From the NCBI GenBank assembly GCA_043228905.1, contig JBHGNT010000018.1:1240001-1304000 (forward strand): a stretch of 64,000 nucleotides of DNA, read 5' to 3'. Below the pieces are notes generated by a model that was not told the DNA's origin, did not search any database, and was given only the letters and a program-made list of their open reading frames with translations. The stretch comes from Azolla caroliniana. Its lineage: Eukaryota > Polypodiophyta. Positions 13,052 to 23,853 of this stretch are shown piece by piece (within the stretch, counting starts at the first letter, position 1; each line of letters opens with the position of its first letter). Made by a program: the position numbers and the translations under genes.

Positions 13052-14560
13052 TTATCCCCCCTCTTTGACAACGAGTTCCACGAGTAAGAAGACAAGAGTT
13101 CAGACTTGGTTTATGGGGATATTTGTTGTGAATGGGAGCAACTATGTCGGAGGCATTAACAAGATGCTCGGTAGGCTCCCATGTTTGATCATTAGGTGTA
13201 TAACCTAACCAATCAACCAAATAATATAGTTTGTAGCGGATGATCTTGGAGTCGAGAATGGCAACAACCTCATATTCAGAGCCATTGGAATCTTCAATTG
13301 GAGGTGGGGGTGGTGTAACACGACCCGAAATAGAGCTTGGTGTGTAGGGCTCCAAAAATGAAACATGGAAGACCGGGTGACGCATATGAGGAAGAAGATC
13401 AAGGAAAAATGTCATATCATTGATCTTACCAGAGATCACATATGGGCCGAAACATTGATAATCCAGTTTGTAGCAAGGTCGGGTGGTTTTACTGCTACCC
13501 TGTAAGAGCCATACCCGATCGCCTACTTGAAACGTAGTCGTTGAATCACGTTGATGACGGTCAACAACCTTCTTGTGAGTGGTTTGAGCATCACATAAAT
13601 GGTGCAAAAGTATATCCTGAACTTCTTGAAGTCGGGTGAGCCGATCTTCAGTAGCCGGGTTTGATGGAAGTTCGAGATGTTCAAGCATTGTCCAACGAGG
13701 ATGGTCCCCAATGTTTGCAAAAAATGGGGAATATCTAGTAGAAGAATGTTCGGAGTTGTTGTAAGCAAATTCTGCAAAATGTAATAGATCAACCCAATCA
13801 TCTTGTTGATAGTTGACAAAACAATGAAGATATTGTTCGACTATTTGGTTGGTGTGCTCACTCTGCCCATTAGTCTCTAGATGGTAGCTAGAAGAGAGTT
13901 TACAAGAAGTATGTAAGAGTTTGAACATGTGCCGCCAAAATTTTGAGATGAATTGGGGACCTCGATCACTGATAATATCATATGGAAGACCGTGATGGCA
14001 AAAGACCTCCCACATGAGTAAATCGACTATCTCTTGGCTAATAATGGTCTTCGTGCATGGAAGGAAATGCTCCATCTTTGTAAAACGATCTACTACCGTG
14101 AGAATAGAATCAAAACCCTTTGAAGGTGGAAGATATGTAATAAAGTCCAAGGAAATAGATTTCCATGGGCTCTCGAGAATAGGCATTGGCTGTAATAAGC
14201 CATATGGATGATGTCGAGGATTTTTTGATCAGCAACATGTATCACAACTACGAACATAATCCGTAACAAAATGGCGAGGTTATGGCCACCAATATCAGCG
14301 AGAAATCAATTCAAAAGTCTTGTGGATGCCGAAATGTCTAGCCATTGGTGTGTCATGACATTGTCGCATGACTTCGAGTCGAGAAGGACCGTTCGACACA
14401 TACAAGAGAGTTTGTCAAAAAAGTAAACCATCATGCCAACTGAACTTGGTGTAGTCTAGAGTCCAGACGAGGATTTTGAGATTGGGAGCTGGAAGCACGA
14501 TCTGGGATAATATGATTCAAAATCTTTTGTGCAAATGCATCGATTTTGTGGAAGTTAATA
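13044..14560 (-). pseudogene. Ty3/gypsy chromovirus polyprotein, 3' half (integrase and chromodomain)
   Basis: The open part (14186 down to 13044, about 380 codons) starts inside the integrase. It shows the catalytic core: SLDFITYLPPS, the second Asp in ISDRGPQF, and the Glu in TNGQSEHTNQIVEQYL. It continues through the GDRVWLL region and ends with a chromodomain (EYEVVAILDSKI, LVDWLGYTPNDQTWEP). Upstream in sense (14187-14475) the zinc-binding part is visible but broken by stops: HFGIHKTFELISR, YWWP, and YVRSCDTC. Chromodomains mark chromoviruses and are thought to steer insertion to certain chromatin. Reverse transcriptase and gag are missing: the element is cut near 14560 by a copia LTR. 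Confidence 0.85.
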
Positions 14561-14561
14561 T

Positions 14562-14916
14562 GCAGAAGCGTATGGCAAACCAGCTCAACTGGATACCAAC
14601 AAAACATAGAGAAGAAGGTTTAATGGAGACCTTACACAGAGAATACACGGGAGAGACAGAGAGAGCAGAACATGAACTCGATTCAAAATGATAATACACT
14701 CTATACATAGAATGTGCTTAGAGAGCACTTTTATACAAGTCCATAAAGGACTGACAGGTACTTCAATGCTCATACAAGCGACTGGCACTGACTCCCAAAA
14801 CTATGGCTACGTACTAGGCTAGATCCGTACACCTCTAACGACCTACCGGTTTCAATCCGATTCGGCTCTTCGATCCGGATACCGATTCGGATCCAGTTGA
14901 CCTTGCTTGCTCAACT
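14562..14916 (-). repeat. Copia LTR (3' LTR of the - strand copy)
   Basis: Aligns by eye in reverse complement to the copia LTRs at 40155, 51032 and 21067: shared words include TCATACAAGCGACTG, the pairing of the TATA region and the CTCTCTGTCTCTCC-like tract. The sense start (TGTTGAGC) is lost through a small deletion that also removed the polypurine tract. Left edge is approximate. Confidence 0.7.
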
Positions 14917-17021
14917 TGAGGTCGGATCGTAGTGTTAGTGTCTACATTAGCCGGTACTTTCCTCCGGCTCCTTCTGGCGTCCTCCCGCCTTGCTTGCGCT
15001 CCTTGGTCGGTCTGATTCCGCTTCTCGCGACCCATCTGGTTCTGCGCACCCTGACCTCCTTGGTCGGCTTGTCTGCTCAGCAGGCCCATCTCAGCTCCTT
15101 TGCTACTATGACTCTGACACTTGTTGACCCATTGGTTCCTCCATATCGGTGTCGACTTCCAATGCCTTCTCGTCCGCTTGGCCTTTAGTTTATCTGACTC
15201 CTCCGAATCAAATTGTTGAACCGAATCAGCTTCCTCCGATTCATTCCAACTCTTGTCCGTATCGGTTGCCTGCGATTCATTTCGGCTCTTGTCTAAGTTG
15301 GTAGTCTCCAACTCATCTTCTGTTTTCAAGCCCTTCACCACATCAGACCACGTCCGGGTCTTGGCCTTCTTCCGGTTGGCTCTGTCCTTCATGAGTCTGC
15401 TATTGTTGCCGCTTGCACCAACTTGTTCGGATGTACCGACTCCTTCGGTCGGCTCGAATTCCTTTTTCTGCTCATCTTCCCCCTTGGTTCTTACTTCCTT
15501 TCTAGCTCCGTGTCTGGTGCCATCCGTTCTCCCCCTCAAGTGCGGCACGCCAAGATGTTGTAGACCAAGCATCTCGAAAAGTGTTGCAACTTGTCCAATC
15601 CAAGCGGCTTGGTGAAGATATTGGCGACCTGCCGATCTGTGTGAACATACCGAAGTTCAACTTCACCACTCAGGCCTCGCTCACGGACAAAGTGATAATG
15701 CACTTCTATGTGCTTTGTTCGGGCATGGAATATAGGGTTCTTGGCAAGCTGTATACTGCTTACGTTGTCACAATAAATCAGGATCGGGGTCGGCACCTCA
15801 ATCTGGAGGTCGTGCAGTAGTCGCTGAAGCCAGATGGCTTCACAGGTGGCAACAGTAGCGCCCCAATATTCAGCCTCAGTGCTCGATAGAACCACTATTG
15901 GCTGCTTTTTGTTGCTCCATGCAACAGTCGTACTACCAAGAGAAAACATGTAACAGGAGGTGGATCGGTGATCCGATGCATCACCAACCGAGTCATCATC
16001 GGTATATCTGACTATACCGTGTTGGTATAACAATCCTCGGTCCTTCGTGCCACTCACATATCGCAATAGTCGATGCGCGCACTGAAGGTGCTCCGTTGTC
16101 GGGTTCTGCATAAACTGGTTGATCACTCCGACCGGATAACTAATGTCGGGTCGGGTGATTGTCAAGTAGATAAGGCTTCCAAAAATTTGTTGAAACCGTT
16201 TCTCATTGCAGGCCGGTTTGGAGTTGGGACGTAGCTTCAAGTTCCGGTCCAAGGGTGTGGAGATCGGTCGGCATTCTGTCATGTCGAACTTGTACAACAT
16301 ATTCAACGCATAATGGCGTTGTGAGAGCAATATACCGTTGGGGGTCCAGATCACCTCGATCCCAAGAAAATAATGAAGATCCCCCAGATCCTTCATTTCA
16401 AAAGCGTCTGAGGGACTTCACACGACCGATTTCATCGAGTCCGGGTCTGGTGATGACTATATCATTTACATATAGTAGGATACAAACCGGACCGTCCGGA
16501 CTTTTCTGGATGAACAGTGAAGAGTCAGAATTTGAGGCCACAAACCCCATCTTACATGACCGGTGCGTGATTTTCGCATTCCAAGCTCATGGGGCTTGCT
16601 TCATACCATAAAGTGACTTTTTGAGTCGGCACACCGCTGACCTATTCAACTCCGATTGAAAACCGGGGGGTTGGATCATATAGACCCGTTCTTGAAGAAA
16701 CACTTTTTTCACATCCATTTGGTTAAGATGCCATCCCCTTGCCACAACAGCAATCAATACCACACAGATCGTCTCGTCGTAGTCGATTTTGTGCATATCC
16801 CTTTCCCACTAACCGAGCCTTGTACCGGTTGACCGAACCATCGACATTGTACTTTACCTTGTACACCCACTTGCAACCAATCAGTTTACATTGTCGAGGA
16901 GGGTCAACTAGGTCGCAAGTGTCGTTGACATCGAGTGCCCACATTTCTTCTTCCATAGTAGCACAAACCGATTTGCGGCATTCGCTGCTTCTGCATAGCT
17001 CTCCGGCTCACGTACTTCCGT
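14917..17021 (-). pseudogene. Copia polyprotein, 3' half (RT, RNase H, charged tail)
   Basis: Sense runs from 17021 down. Parts: start of RT (DLVDPPRQCKLIGCKWVYKV at about 16900), WHLNQMDVKKVFL, LKKSLYGMKQAP, then the frame at 16396-15536 with KDLGDLHYFLGIEVI, RPDISYPVGV, and RNase H ([47 protein letters not shown]). A separate frame (15572-14835) holds the charged tail with TWSDVVKGLK and GAEMGLLSRQ. The catalytic YVDD box is changed to YVND and several frameshifts are present, so it is dead. The 5' half is cut at 17021 by a gypsy LTR. Same family as the full-length element at 40155-51413. Confidence 0.85.
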
Positions 17022-17525
17022 TGTCATGATATGGCAAGACTCGAACCCATGACCTTATGTTACATGGGTCGAGCTCTTACCATTAACCTATGTATTGTAA
17101 TACGAACGTTATTATTTTCATTTAAGTTTTACTATAGAAAATTGATCTATATTCCAGATTTCTCTGGAACATTGTAGAAACTTCAGGAGTACTCCTGAGA
17201 ACACTATAAAAGGAGGCACAAGGCATTATTTCAAACCAAATCGGTTCAACGCCAGTCTTAAGCCTCCTAACTACTATTGTATATTCCCTTAACATAATAT
17301 ATCTTTTGTTATTCTCATTCTCTCTCTCTCACTCACTCTTTCCTTCCCTTGAGAGTTCTACACCTCCCTTAGTACTAATCCTCATCTTTTAGTACTAATT
17401 CCTTCTCTGTCTTAGTACTATTCCTGACGGTTTGAACCGATTTTGGTCTCCTTCCTTCTCTTCATTTATCTTGTTACTTCTCCCTCCCTTCATACTAATC
17501 TCTTATTCCTCTTTTCTCTCATATT
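17022..17525 (+). repeat. Gypsy 5' LTR and leader (+ strand copy)
   Basis: Begins TGTCATGATATGG, matching in kind the LTR start at 13051, followed by a tRNA-like inverted module, a TATA-like CACTATAAAAGGAGG at about 17205 and a CT-rich end before the gag start at 17526. The LTR/leader border and a primer binding site could not be identified. The left edge lies directly inside copia sequence. Confidence 0.6.
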
Positions 17526-18672
17526 ATGGCCACTGTTAGCGCTCAAGAATATCAATCCGTTTTTTCAGAGTTGCAATGCTTGAAAGAGAAGTTTCTCGCA
17601 TTGGAACAAGAAAATCAACGATTGTTGGGGGAGCTTCAACAAATCTCCTTAGAGAAGCAGCAGATACAACAACAACACAAGGAACTAGCGTTACCCGTGC
17701 AATAGCTCGAAGCAACCATAGTAGCAATGCAACAACAAGGACCTAGTACGCAAGGGGTTCATAAAGAACCCAAGATCAACCTTCCCATGAAATTCGATGG
17801 AACGCGATCGTAGTTTAGAGGATTCCTTAATCAAGTACGATTAGTCATTCAAATGCATCCTTCTCGATATCCCACCGATGCATCACGAGTGGGACTAGTA
17901 GGCACTCTACTTAGTGGCACGACATTGGCATGGTTCACCCCCCTGTTAGAAAAAAGCTCTCCCTTGTTAAATAATTTTGAAGAGTTTATTACTGAGTTTA
18001 AAGCCTGTTTTGGAGATACCGATAGTGTTAGAACAACAATCAACAAAATCCGAAGATTGCGCCAAGGTGAGCGGCCGGCCTCGGCTTATGTTGTAGAATT
18101 CTGTCTTCTTGTCACTGATATTCCCTGGGATGACCAGGCAGTAATGGAGCAATTTCGTTTTGGCCTACGTAATGATGTTAAATATTTACTCTTAACTTTC
18201 CCTGAGGAGCCAAAGTCATTGACGGAAGCAATCAATTGTGCAATGCGATGTGATGCGATAATCGCCTCTTCGAACGACATTCGGAACGTCAATTTCAAAT
18301 GCCATGGACAAGATCGGAGCCCACCTACGTTTCAATTGTAGCAAAGCCTTTCCCAAGGGAGTCATTCAATATGTCTCCAACAAATACTCCGACTCCAATG
18401 GAAATCGACACGACACGTCGTCGTGGACCACTATCGGAAGAAGAAAAGCAGTGACACATGGCAAATCGATTATGTCTTTATTGCGGTGGACTAGGGCATA
18501 TTGCAATGAACTGCCCCCATCGGCTGAAAAGGCAGGTAAATCAAATAACTGCTAGTACTAATAGTACTAAACCCGAGTTTATTTCTCTAGGCGTGTCTGA
18601 TAGTCCTAATAGCCTAAGCCTTTCATACAAATTTGAAATCCTTAGTCAACTAGAAGAAGAGTTAAACGATTA
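17526..18672 (+). pseudogene. Ty3/gypsy gag with zinc knuckle
   Basis: Starts ATG at 17526 (MATVSAQEYQSVF) with a coiled-coil-like stretch rich in Q, E and L. Stops occur near 17703 and 17811. The gag core follows: GLVGTLLSGTTLAWFTPLLE, NNFEEFITEFKACFGD, TTINKIRRLRQGERPASAYV, and FRFGLRNDVKYLLLTFPEEP. After a frameshift near 18340 a CCHC knuckle is visible (CLYCGGLGHIAMNCP). The pattern is that of chromovirus gag; it packages RNA in an intact element. Broken by stops and shifts. Confidence 0.8.
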
Positions 18673-18687
18673 AGTCCAGCCAAAATA

Positions 18688-19475
18688 GGAGTCGTTTGGT
18701 TGGACAACCCTAGATCTGTGCAGCCCATTAGTTGTTCCATTTCCTTTAAGCAAGTTAGCCATGTGTTCTTAGCTCAAGTAATGGTTAGTACTAAAAGTAC
18801 TCCTCCAGTACATGGCTTAACACTCTTAGATTCCAGAGCCAACTCTTGCTTCATGGATAGGAATTTTGCCCAAGCTCATCAGATATCCCTTAAAAAACTC
18901 CCGTGTCCAGCCTCTGTAGTACTCATTGATGGTCGTCCCACTGCTTCCGGAAATATTATAGAACAGTCTGAACCCGTTAATATTGTCCTAGATAACTTAG
19001 CGTGTGTAGTATCATTTAATATAATTAGTATCCCAGAACATCCCATTGTTTTAGGATTACCATGGTTCGAATTACATAACCCAACCATAGATTGGAGAAC
19101 AAGAGAAATACGGTGTCGACAAACCCGAGGATCTACTCATAAGATTGCAACCATTTCGCTACATCAATTGCGTGAGGAAGGATGCAAGGAAGAAACGTTT
19201 CTCTTCGCAATATCAGTAAACCCCTACAGTATCAACAAAGAGGAGTCCACCGTTCAACTTCCAGAGAAGTATTGTCATTATGCCGACGTGTTCGATAAAG
19301 TACAAGACAATACGCTTCCTCACCATCGACAGTATGATTGCCCCATTGATTTACAACCGGGAAAAGAGACACCATGGGGACCGATCTACAATTTGTCACC
19401 AACCGAGCTAGAAGTCCTTTGAACCTATATAGAGGAGAATTTGGCAAATGGTTTCATTCGACATTCAAAATCTCT
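18688..19475 (+). pseudogene. Ty3/gypsy protease and start of RT
   Basis: Retropepsin-like part: HGLTLLDSRANSCFMD (the usual DSGA is DSRA, so the active site is damaged), SFNIISIPEHPIVLGLPWFE and PTIDWRTREIRC. It continues to the start of RT: YADVFDKVQDNTLPHHRQYD, LSPTELEVL, a stop, then YIEENLANGFIRHSKS, ending near 19475 where copia sequence starts abruptly. The rest of RT, RNase H and integrase are absent. Confidence 0.8.
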
Positions 19476-21066
19476 ACCAGCATGGTATAACCTGTTGGGA
19501 GACAGGTTCCTCCGGATGGTGCAGACCCAGTTAGGAGTGCTCACCGGATGAAGAGACATATTCGTAAATATGTTTCCTAAGAGTCCATCGGGGCTATATT
19601 TGTAAATAGCCAGAAAGTCATATTAGTATAAATATGACTTAGGGCAAACTTATGGTAATGTTGTTATTCTTGTTTGCGCAAGATCAGAGTGTGTAACTGT
19701 GTACAGAGAGAGAGAGAGAGGAAGAGGTCGTTGCCTTTGTTGTAACCGCCGCCTGTGGCGAAGATAGAAAGCTCGAGGTTGTTGCCTCGGTGCTTTACTG
19801 TTGTACACTGTAACATAGTGATAGTTTGCAGCCTGTGGGCTGCCGTGGTTTTTCCCTAGTTTGGGTTTTCCACGTAAACATCCTGTGTACTCTTCTCTCA
19901 CTCTTGTGTCGTGCATTCATTCCCGTTTTCTGAGTTTGATCCTAGCTCGGTTGTGGCCGAGCGTTGTTCATAGGGGAGCGTATAGTTCCTGTCATAACCG
20001 AAGGACTAGTCGGATATACAGATGCTGACTGGCCCGATGATGCATCGGATCGCCGATCCACCTCTGGTTACATGTTTTCTCTAGGTAGCGCGGTTGTTGC
20101 GTGGAGCAGCAAAAAGCAGCCAACAGTGGCTCTGTCGAGCATTGAGGCTAAATACCGGGGCGCTACCAATGCCACCTGTGAAGCCATCTGGCTTCGGCGA
20201 CTACTACAAGACCTGCGGTTTGAGGTCCCGACCCCAATCCTGCTCTATTGTGACGACATGAGCAGCATTCAGCTTGCCAAGAACCCCGTGTTCCATGCTC
20301 GGATGAAGCACATAGAAGTCCACTATCACTTTGTGCGTGAGCGGTGAAGTAGAACTTCGGTATGTTCAGACGGATCGGCAAATTGCCGATATCTTCACCA
20401 AACCGCTCGGATCGGACAAATTGCAGCACTTCACTAAAATGCTTGGTGTTTAGCATCTCGACGTGCCGCACTTGAGGGGGAGAAAAGGAAAGGGAACGGA
20501 TGGCACTAGACAAGGAGTCGGAGAGGAAGAAAGAACCAACAAAGGGGGAGACAAGAGAAAAAGGAAGTCGACCCGACCGAAGGAGTCGGCACATCCGAAA
20601 AGGTCGGAACAAGTGGCCACGGCAAGAAGGACAGAGCCAATCAGAAGAAACAACCAAGACCCGAATTTGGTCCGGTGTGGTGAAGGGCCTGAAACCGGAA
20701 GACGAGTTGGAGAACACTGACTCGGACAGGAGTTGGAACAAATCGAAGGAAACCGATTCGGAGAAGCCAGATAAACTAAAGGCCAAGCGGACACAGACGC
20801 AGCGGAAGTCGACGCCAGCACGAAGGAACCGACAGGTCGACAAGCATCGGAGTCGTCGCAACGAGGGAGCTAAAATGGGCTTGTTGAGTAGACAAACCGA
20901 CTGAGGACATCAAGGTGCGCAGAACCAGAAGGGTCGCGGCAAACAAGACCGGACCGGACGAGGAACGCAAGCAAGGCGGAGCAATGCCAGAAGAAGTCGG
21001 GTAGAAGAATCAGTTGTCACGAACATTGACACCACGATTCGACCTAAAGTTGAGCTTGAGGGGGAG
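19475..21066 (+). pseudogene. Copia RNase H and charged tail (+ strand copy)
   Basis: The copia frame enters at YQHGIT (about 19475), is split by a solo LTR (19493-19994), and resumes with [60 protein letters not shown] and, after a shift, DRQIADIFTKPLGSDKLQH. It goes on into the tail (TRIWSGVVKGLK, GAKMGLLSRQTD) and ends EGEC-stop, the stop being formed by the first bases of the 3' LTR. A polypurine tract (TTGAGGGGGAG) precedes the LTR. Only this 3' end of the element is present. Confidence 0.85.
19493..19994 (+). mobile_element. Solo LTR, 502 bp, with target duplication
   Basis: Starts TGTTGGGAGACAGG and ends CCTGTCA, so it has TG...CA ends. The 5-bp direct repeat TAACC flanks it (19488-19492 and 19995-19999). 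It carries a TATA-like TAGTATAAATATGAC, a GA microsatellite and a GGGTTTTCCACGTAAAC motif common near copia LTR poly(A) regions. No internal part is present, as expected after recombination between two LTRs. It is unrelated to the host copia LTR. Confidence 0.85.
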
Positions 21067-21482
21067 TGTTGAGCGAGCAAGCTCAACCGGATCCGGATTG
21101 GCTGAATAAGCCTGAGCCGGATCGGCATTTGGAAGGATGAGCCGGATTGGTATCCGGAAACAACCAACCAGATCGGAGAGCCGAATTCGAGCGGGAACCG
21201 GAAGCCTAGTAGTAGCCTAGACTACTAGGTAATCATTGTCTCGTAGTTAGTGTCAGTCGCACGTGTGAGAATTGAAGTACCTGTCAATCCTTTATGGACT
21301 TGTATAAATAGTGTTGTTTAGCACATTGTATGTACAGAGTTTTAAGGTTAATTTTTTAATATAGTTTTATGTTCTGCTCTCTCTGTCTCCTCTGTGTTTG
21401 AAGCTTTTCCATTAAACCTTCATCTCATTTTTTGTTGCTATCCGGCTGATCCGGTTCAATCTGACGCTTCCGCACATTAACA
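21067..21482 (+). repeat. Copia 3' LTR (+ strand copy)
   Basis: Begins TGTTGAGCGAGCAAGC after the polypurine tract and shares GACTACTAGG, TCGTAGTTAGTGTCAG and GACTTGTATAAATAG with the LTRs at 40155 and 51032. Ends near CGCACATTAACA. Longer than its relatives by extra sequence around 21410-21460. Confidence 0.75.
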
Positions 21483-21499
21483 TTCACAATCATGTTAAT

Positions 21500-22950
21500 T
21501 GGTCTTTCCTCTCAAGTGTGATGTGGGGTTTGGTCCTCGTATGTGTCGACTTATCTTTTAGCTAGGGAAAAATGCAACCTCCCGTGTGATGTTTAATGGC
21601 GGAATCACTCCGAAAGTGTTTCTTACATGATTCGTGCGGCAAGGATGTCCACGAAGCTCATTGTTATTTGCTATTGGTACACATCCTTTGTTAGTAATGT
21701 TGTCAAATCTTGCGGCCAGTGGTGATATTGTGGGTTTGCATCTTCCTTCTGGTGGACAATTGGTGGCACAAGCATTGGCAGATGATTCTTTTATGTTTTT
21801 ACAAGCCTCAAAAGAAAATCTTAAAAGGAGTATGCAAGTTTGGAATCAATTTGCTTTGGCTTCAGGGTTGTATATAAATTGGAGGAAGTCTCGCCTTATT
21901 TCTTGTACGGAGAGTGATTTGGAATGTTTGGGATGGCGAGGGTCAGTGATTACTCGAGCTTCAATTTATCGACATTTGGGTTATCCATTGGGCATTCATG
22001 TTACAAATATTCAATTGATTGATTGGATTGGTAGTAAATTGAGGGACAAATTTATGTATTGGAAGTCTCAATTATGGCCCTTTCATGTACGACTCAAAGT
22101 GGTGCAATGTATATTGATACCCATGTTTTTATATTTTTTGCCTTTACTTCCTTGGACTAAGAAGGCATTACAAAGCATGTTACAACCTATTTGGTTCATG
22201 TTGTGGTAGAAGGGAGAAATGATGGGAGTTACATGGATTTCAAGGGACCATTTGGCTACTCCTAAAAGGTTAGGTGGTGCAGCAATATTGGATTTGGGAA
22301 GACATTTGATGGCTTGTAGATTTACATTATTACGAGATATAGGTCAACAAGATCAACCACGGATATTTATGATGCAATATTAAATTGAGCATGAAGGATT
22401 GGTGCATGGGAATACAAAGATTCAAGCATCATGGTGGTCACTACTGAATGGAAGTATTCCTCTAAAGATTCGACATTCTGTATGTGGACAACATTTGGTA
22501 AGATTGTGACAAGATGCATTATCTCTTTTTGAATGGGGACCATCAAGTGATCGAGAATATTGTAATTCATTACAAAACAAATTGCTTGTTTCTTCTCGAG
22601 TGTTGTTTTGGCATGGGAAAGAGAAGTTGAGATCTCAATTCAATCGTTTATTTCGATTGGGGATTGTACCTTTGGAAGATGTGGTTGATATGAATCTCAA
22701 CGGTTGTCAGATTTTGAAGATGCCAAGAGATGGTTATGTATTCCCCCAAATTATGGATTTATTTGGGAGAAATTACATGATATACCATTGTTGCAAGGAT
22801 GTTTGCCATTGAAAACCAATTTTGCACCTTGGGTAGATTGGCGGTTACAAGATGGTACACGCTTGTTACAGGTCACTACAAATATATTGTATCTAAGAGG
22901 GGACTAAGAAGTGTTTTAACTAAGTGGATTTTACATACAATTAATATATA
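21500..22950 (+). mobile_element. LINE reverse transcriptase fragment
   Basis: The frame 21634-22209 reads RQGCPRSSLLFAI, then LADDSFMFLQASKEN (catalytic box as LADD), FALASGLYINWRKSR, YLGYPLG and WKSQLWPFHVRLKVVQCILI, the standard RT-to-thumb order of plant LINEs. Weak continuation with stops runs to about 22920. Ends near a GA microsatellite (22972-23001). Dead and 5' truncated; it follows directly on the copia LTR. Confidence 0.75.
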
Positions 22951-22964
22951 TTGTGTGCTTTTAC

Positions 22965-22970
<6 letters not shown>

Positions 22971-23002
<32 letters not shown>
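22971..23002. repeat. GA microsatellite
   Basis: About 15 GA units at the end of the LINE fragment. Confidence 0.9.
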
Positions 23003-23004
<2 letters not shown>

Positions 23005-23827
23005 TGCTGCATAGTAGAAAGTGGAAGACGAAGACCTGTTGTTGTCGCATGTGTGTGTCGTTCAGCCCTGAGCCTACACAGTGCATACCTCCATCCTTCA
23101 ACTTTTCAAGTAAGATTCACAATGCACATATATGATATAGTCAATTACTTTACCTCATACATTACCCACAATGTAATAAGTCATGATTAGAGTAGGACAT
23201 TTATATTGTTGGAAAAGATAGGATGAGCTTTTAATACAAAGGAAGAACTAACAATAATATACATAAAGGTAGGTTTTTACTAGCAACATGAGCTTGACAT
23301 ATTCATATGCAACCCAGTAAAACTAATAATCCATAATGGATTTTAAGTTAACTTTTTCATATAACAACATTTTATTGTCACACACACAGACACAAACACC
23401 CACCATTATCTCTTTTGCTGAATAACTCAATTAACACATACACGCACTAAGAACCATATGATCAAATGAAAAGAAGTAAATGAATATTGAAAATGACCTT
23501 CGAAGGCCAATCATTGTTAGAAGATAGTATGAGCTACAAATCGGTACTTTATTCTCCTAAAAGTTGTATAATGCTCTCTCCCATTTTCATATTATTTGGA
23601 AGTAATTGATTATCAAATTGTGGGTAATGTAATAAGTTACCTCGAATATACTATACTTTTCATTTTGGTGATGTAGGAACTTCCTACATTACCAAAATGT
23701 AGATGCTTACAAATGGGGCTTACACATGTAGTGTATGGATGGATGTAGTTGCTTGCATGTAGGTATGTACTTGTATCAGCCCCTAGAGGCAAAACAATAT
23801 CTTTTATGACCAAAATTTTATTTTATT
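23003..23827. other. Noncoding DNA upstream of the hAT gene
   Basis: AT-rich; contains an inverted repeat at 23661-23699 (reported separately). No gene found. It may include the 5' end of the hAT element, but its inverted terminal repeat was not identified. Confidence 0.4.
23661..23699. repeat. Inverted repeat (hairpin), 19-base arms
   Basis: CATTTTGGTGATGTAGGAA is followed almost at once by its reverse complement TTCCTACATTACCAAAATG with one mismatch. It lies about 190 bp before the start of the hAT transposase. Confidence 0.85.
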
Positions 23828-23853
23828 TTGGTTATAGGTACATACATTTATAT

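Noticed and set aside
20163-20861. Long antisense frame across the copia tail
   Set aside because: Shadow of the charged coding sequence on the + strand; similar antisense frames appear opposite every copy of the tail.
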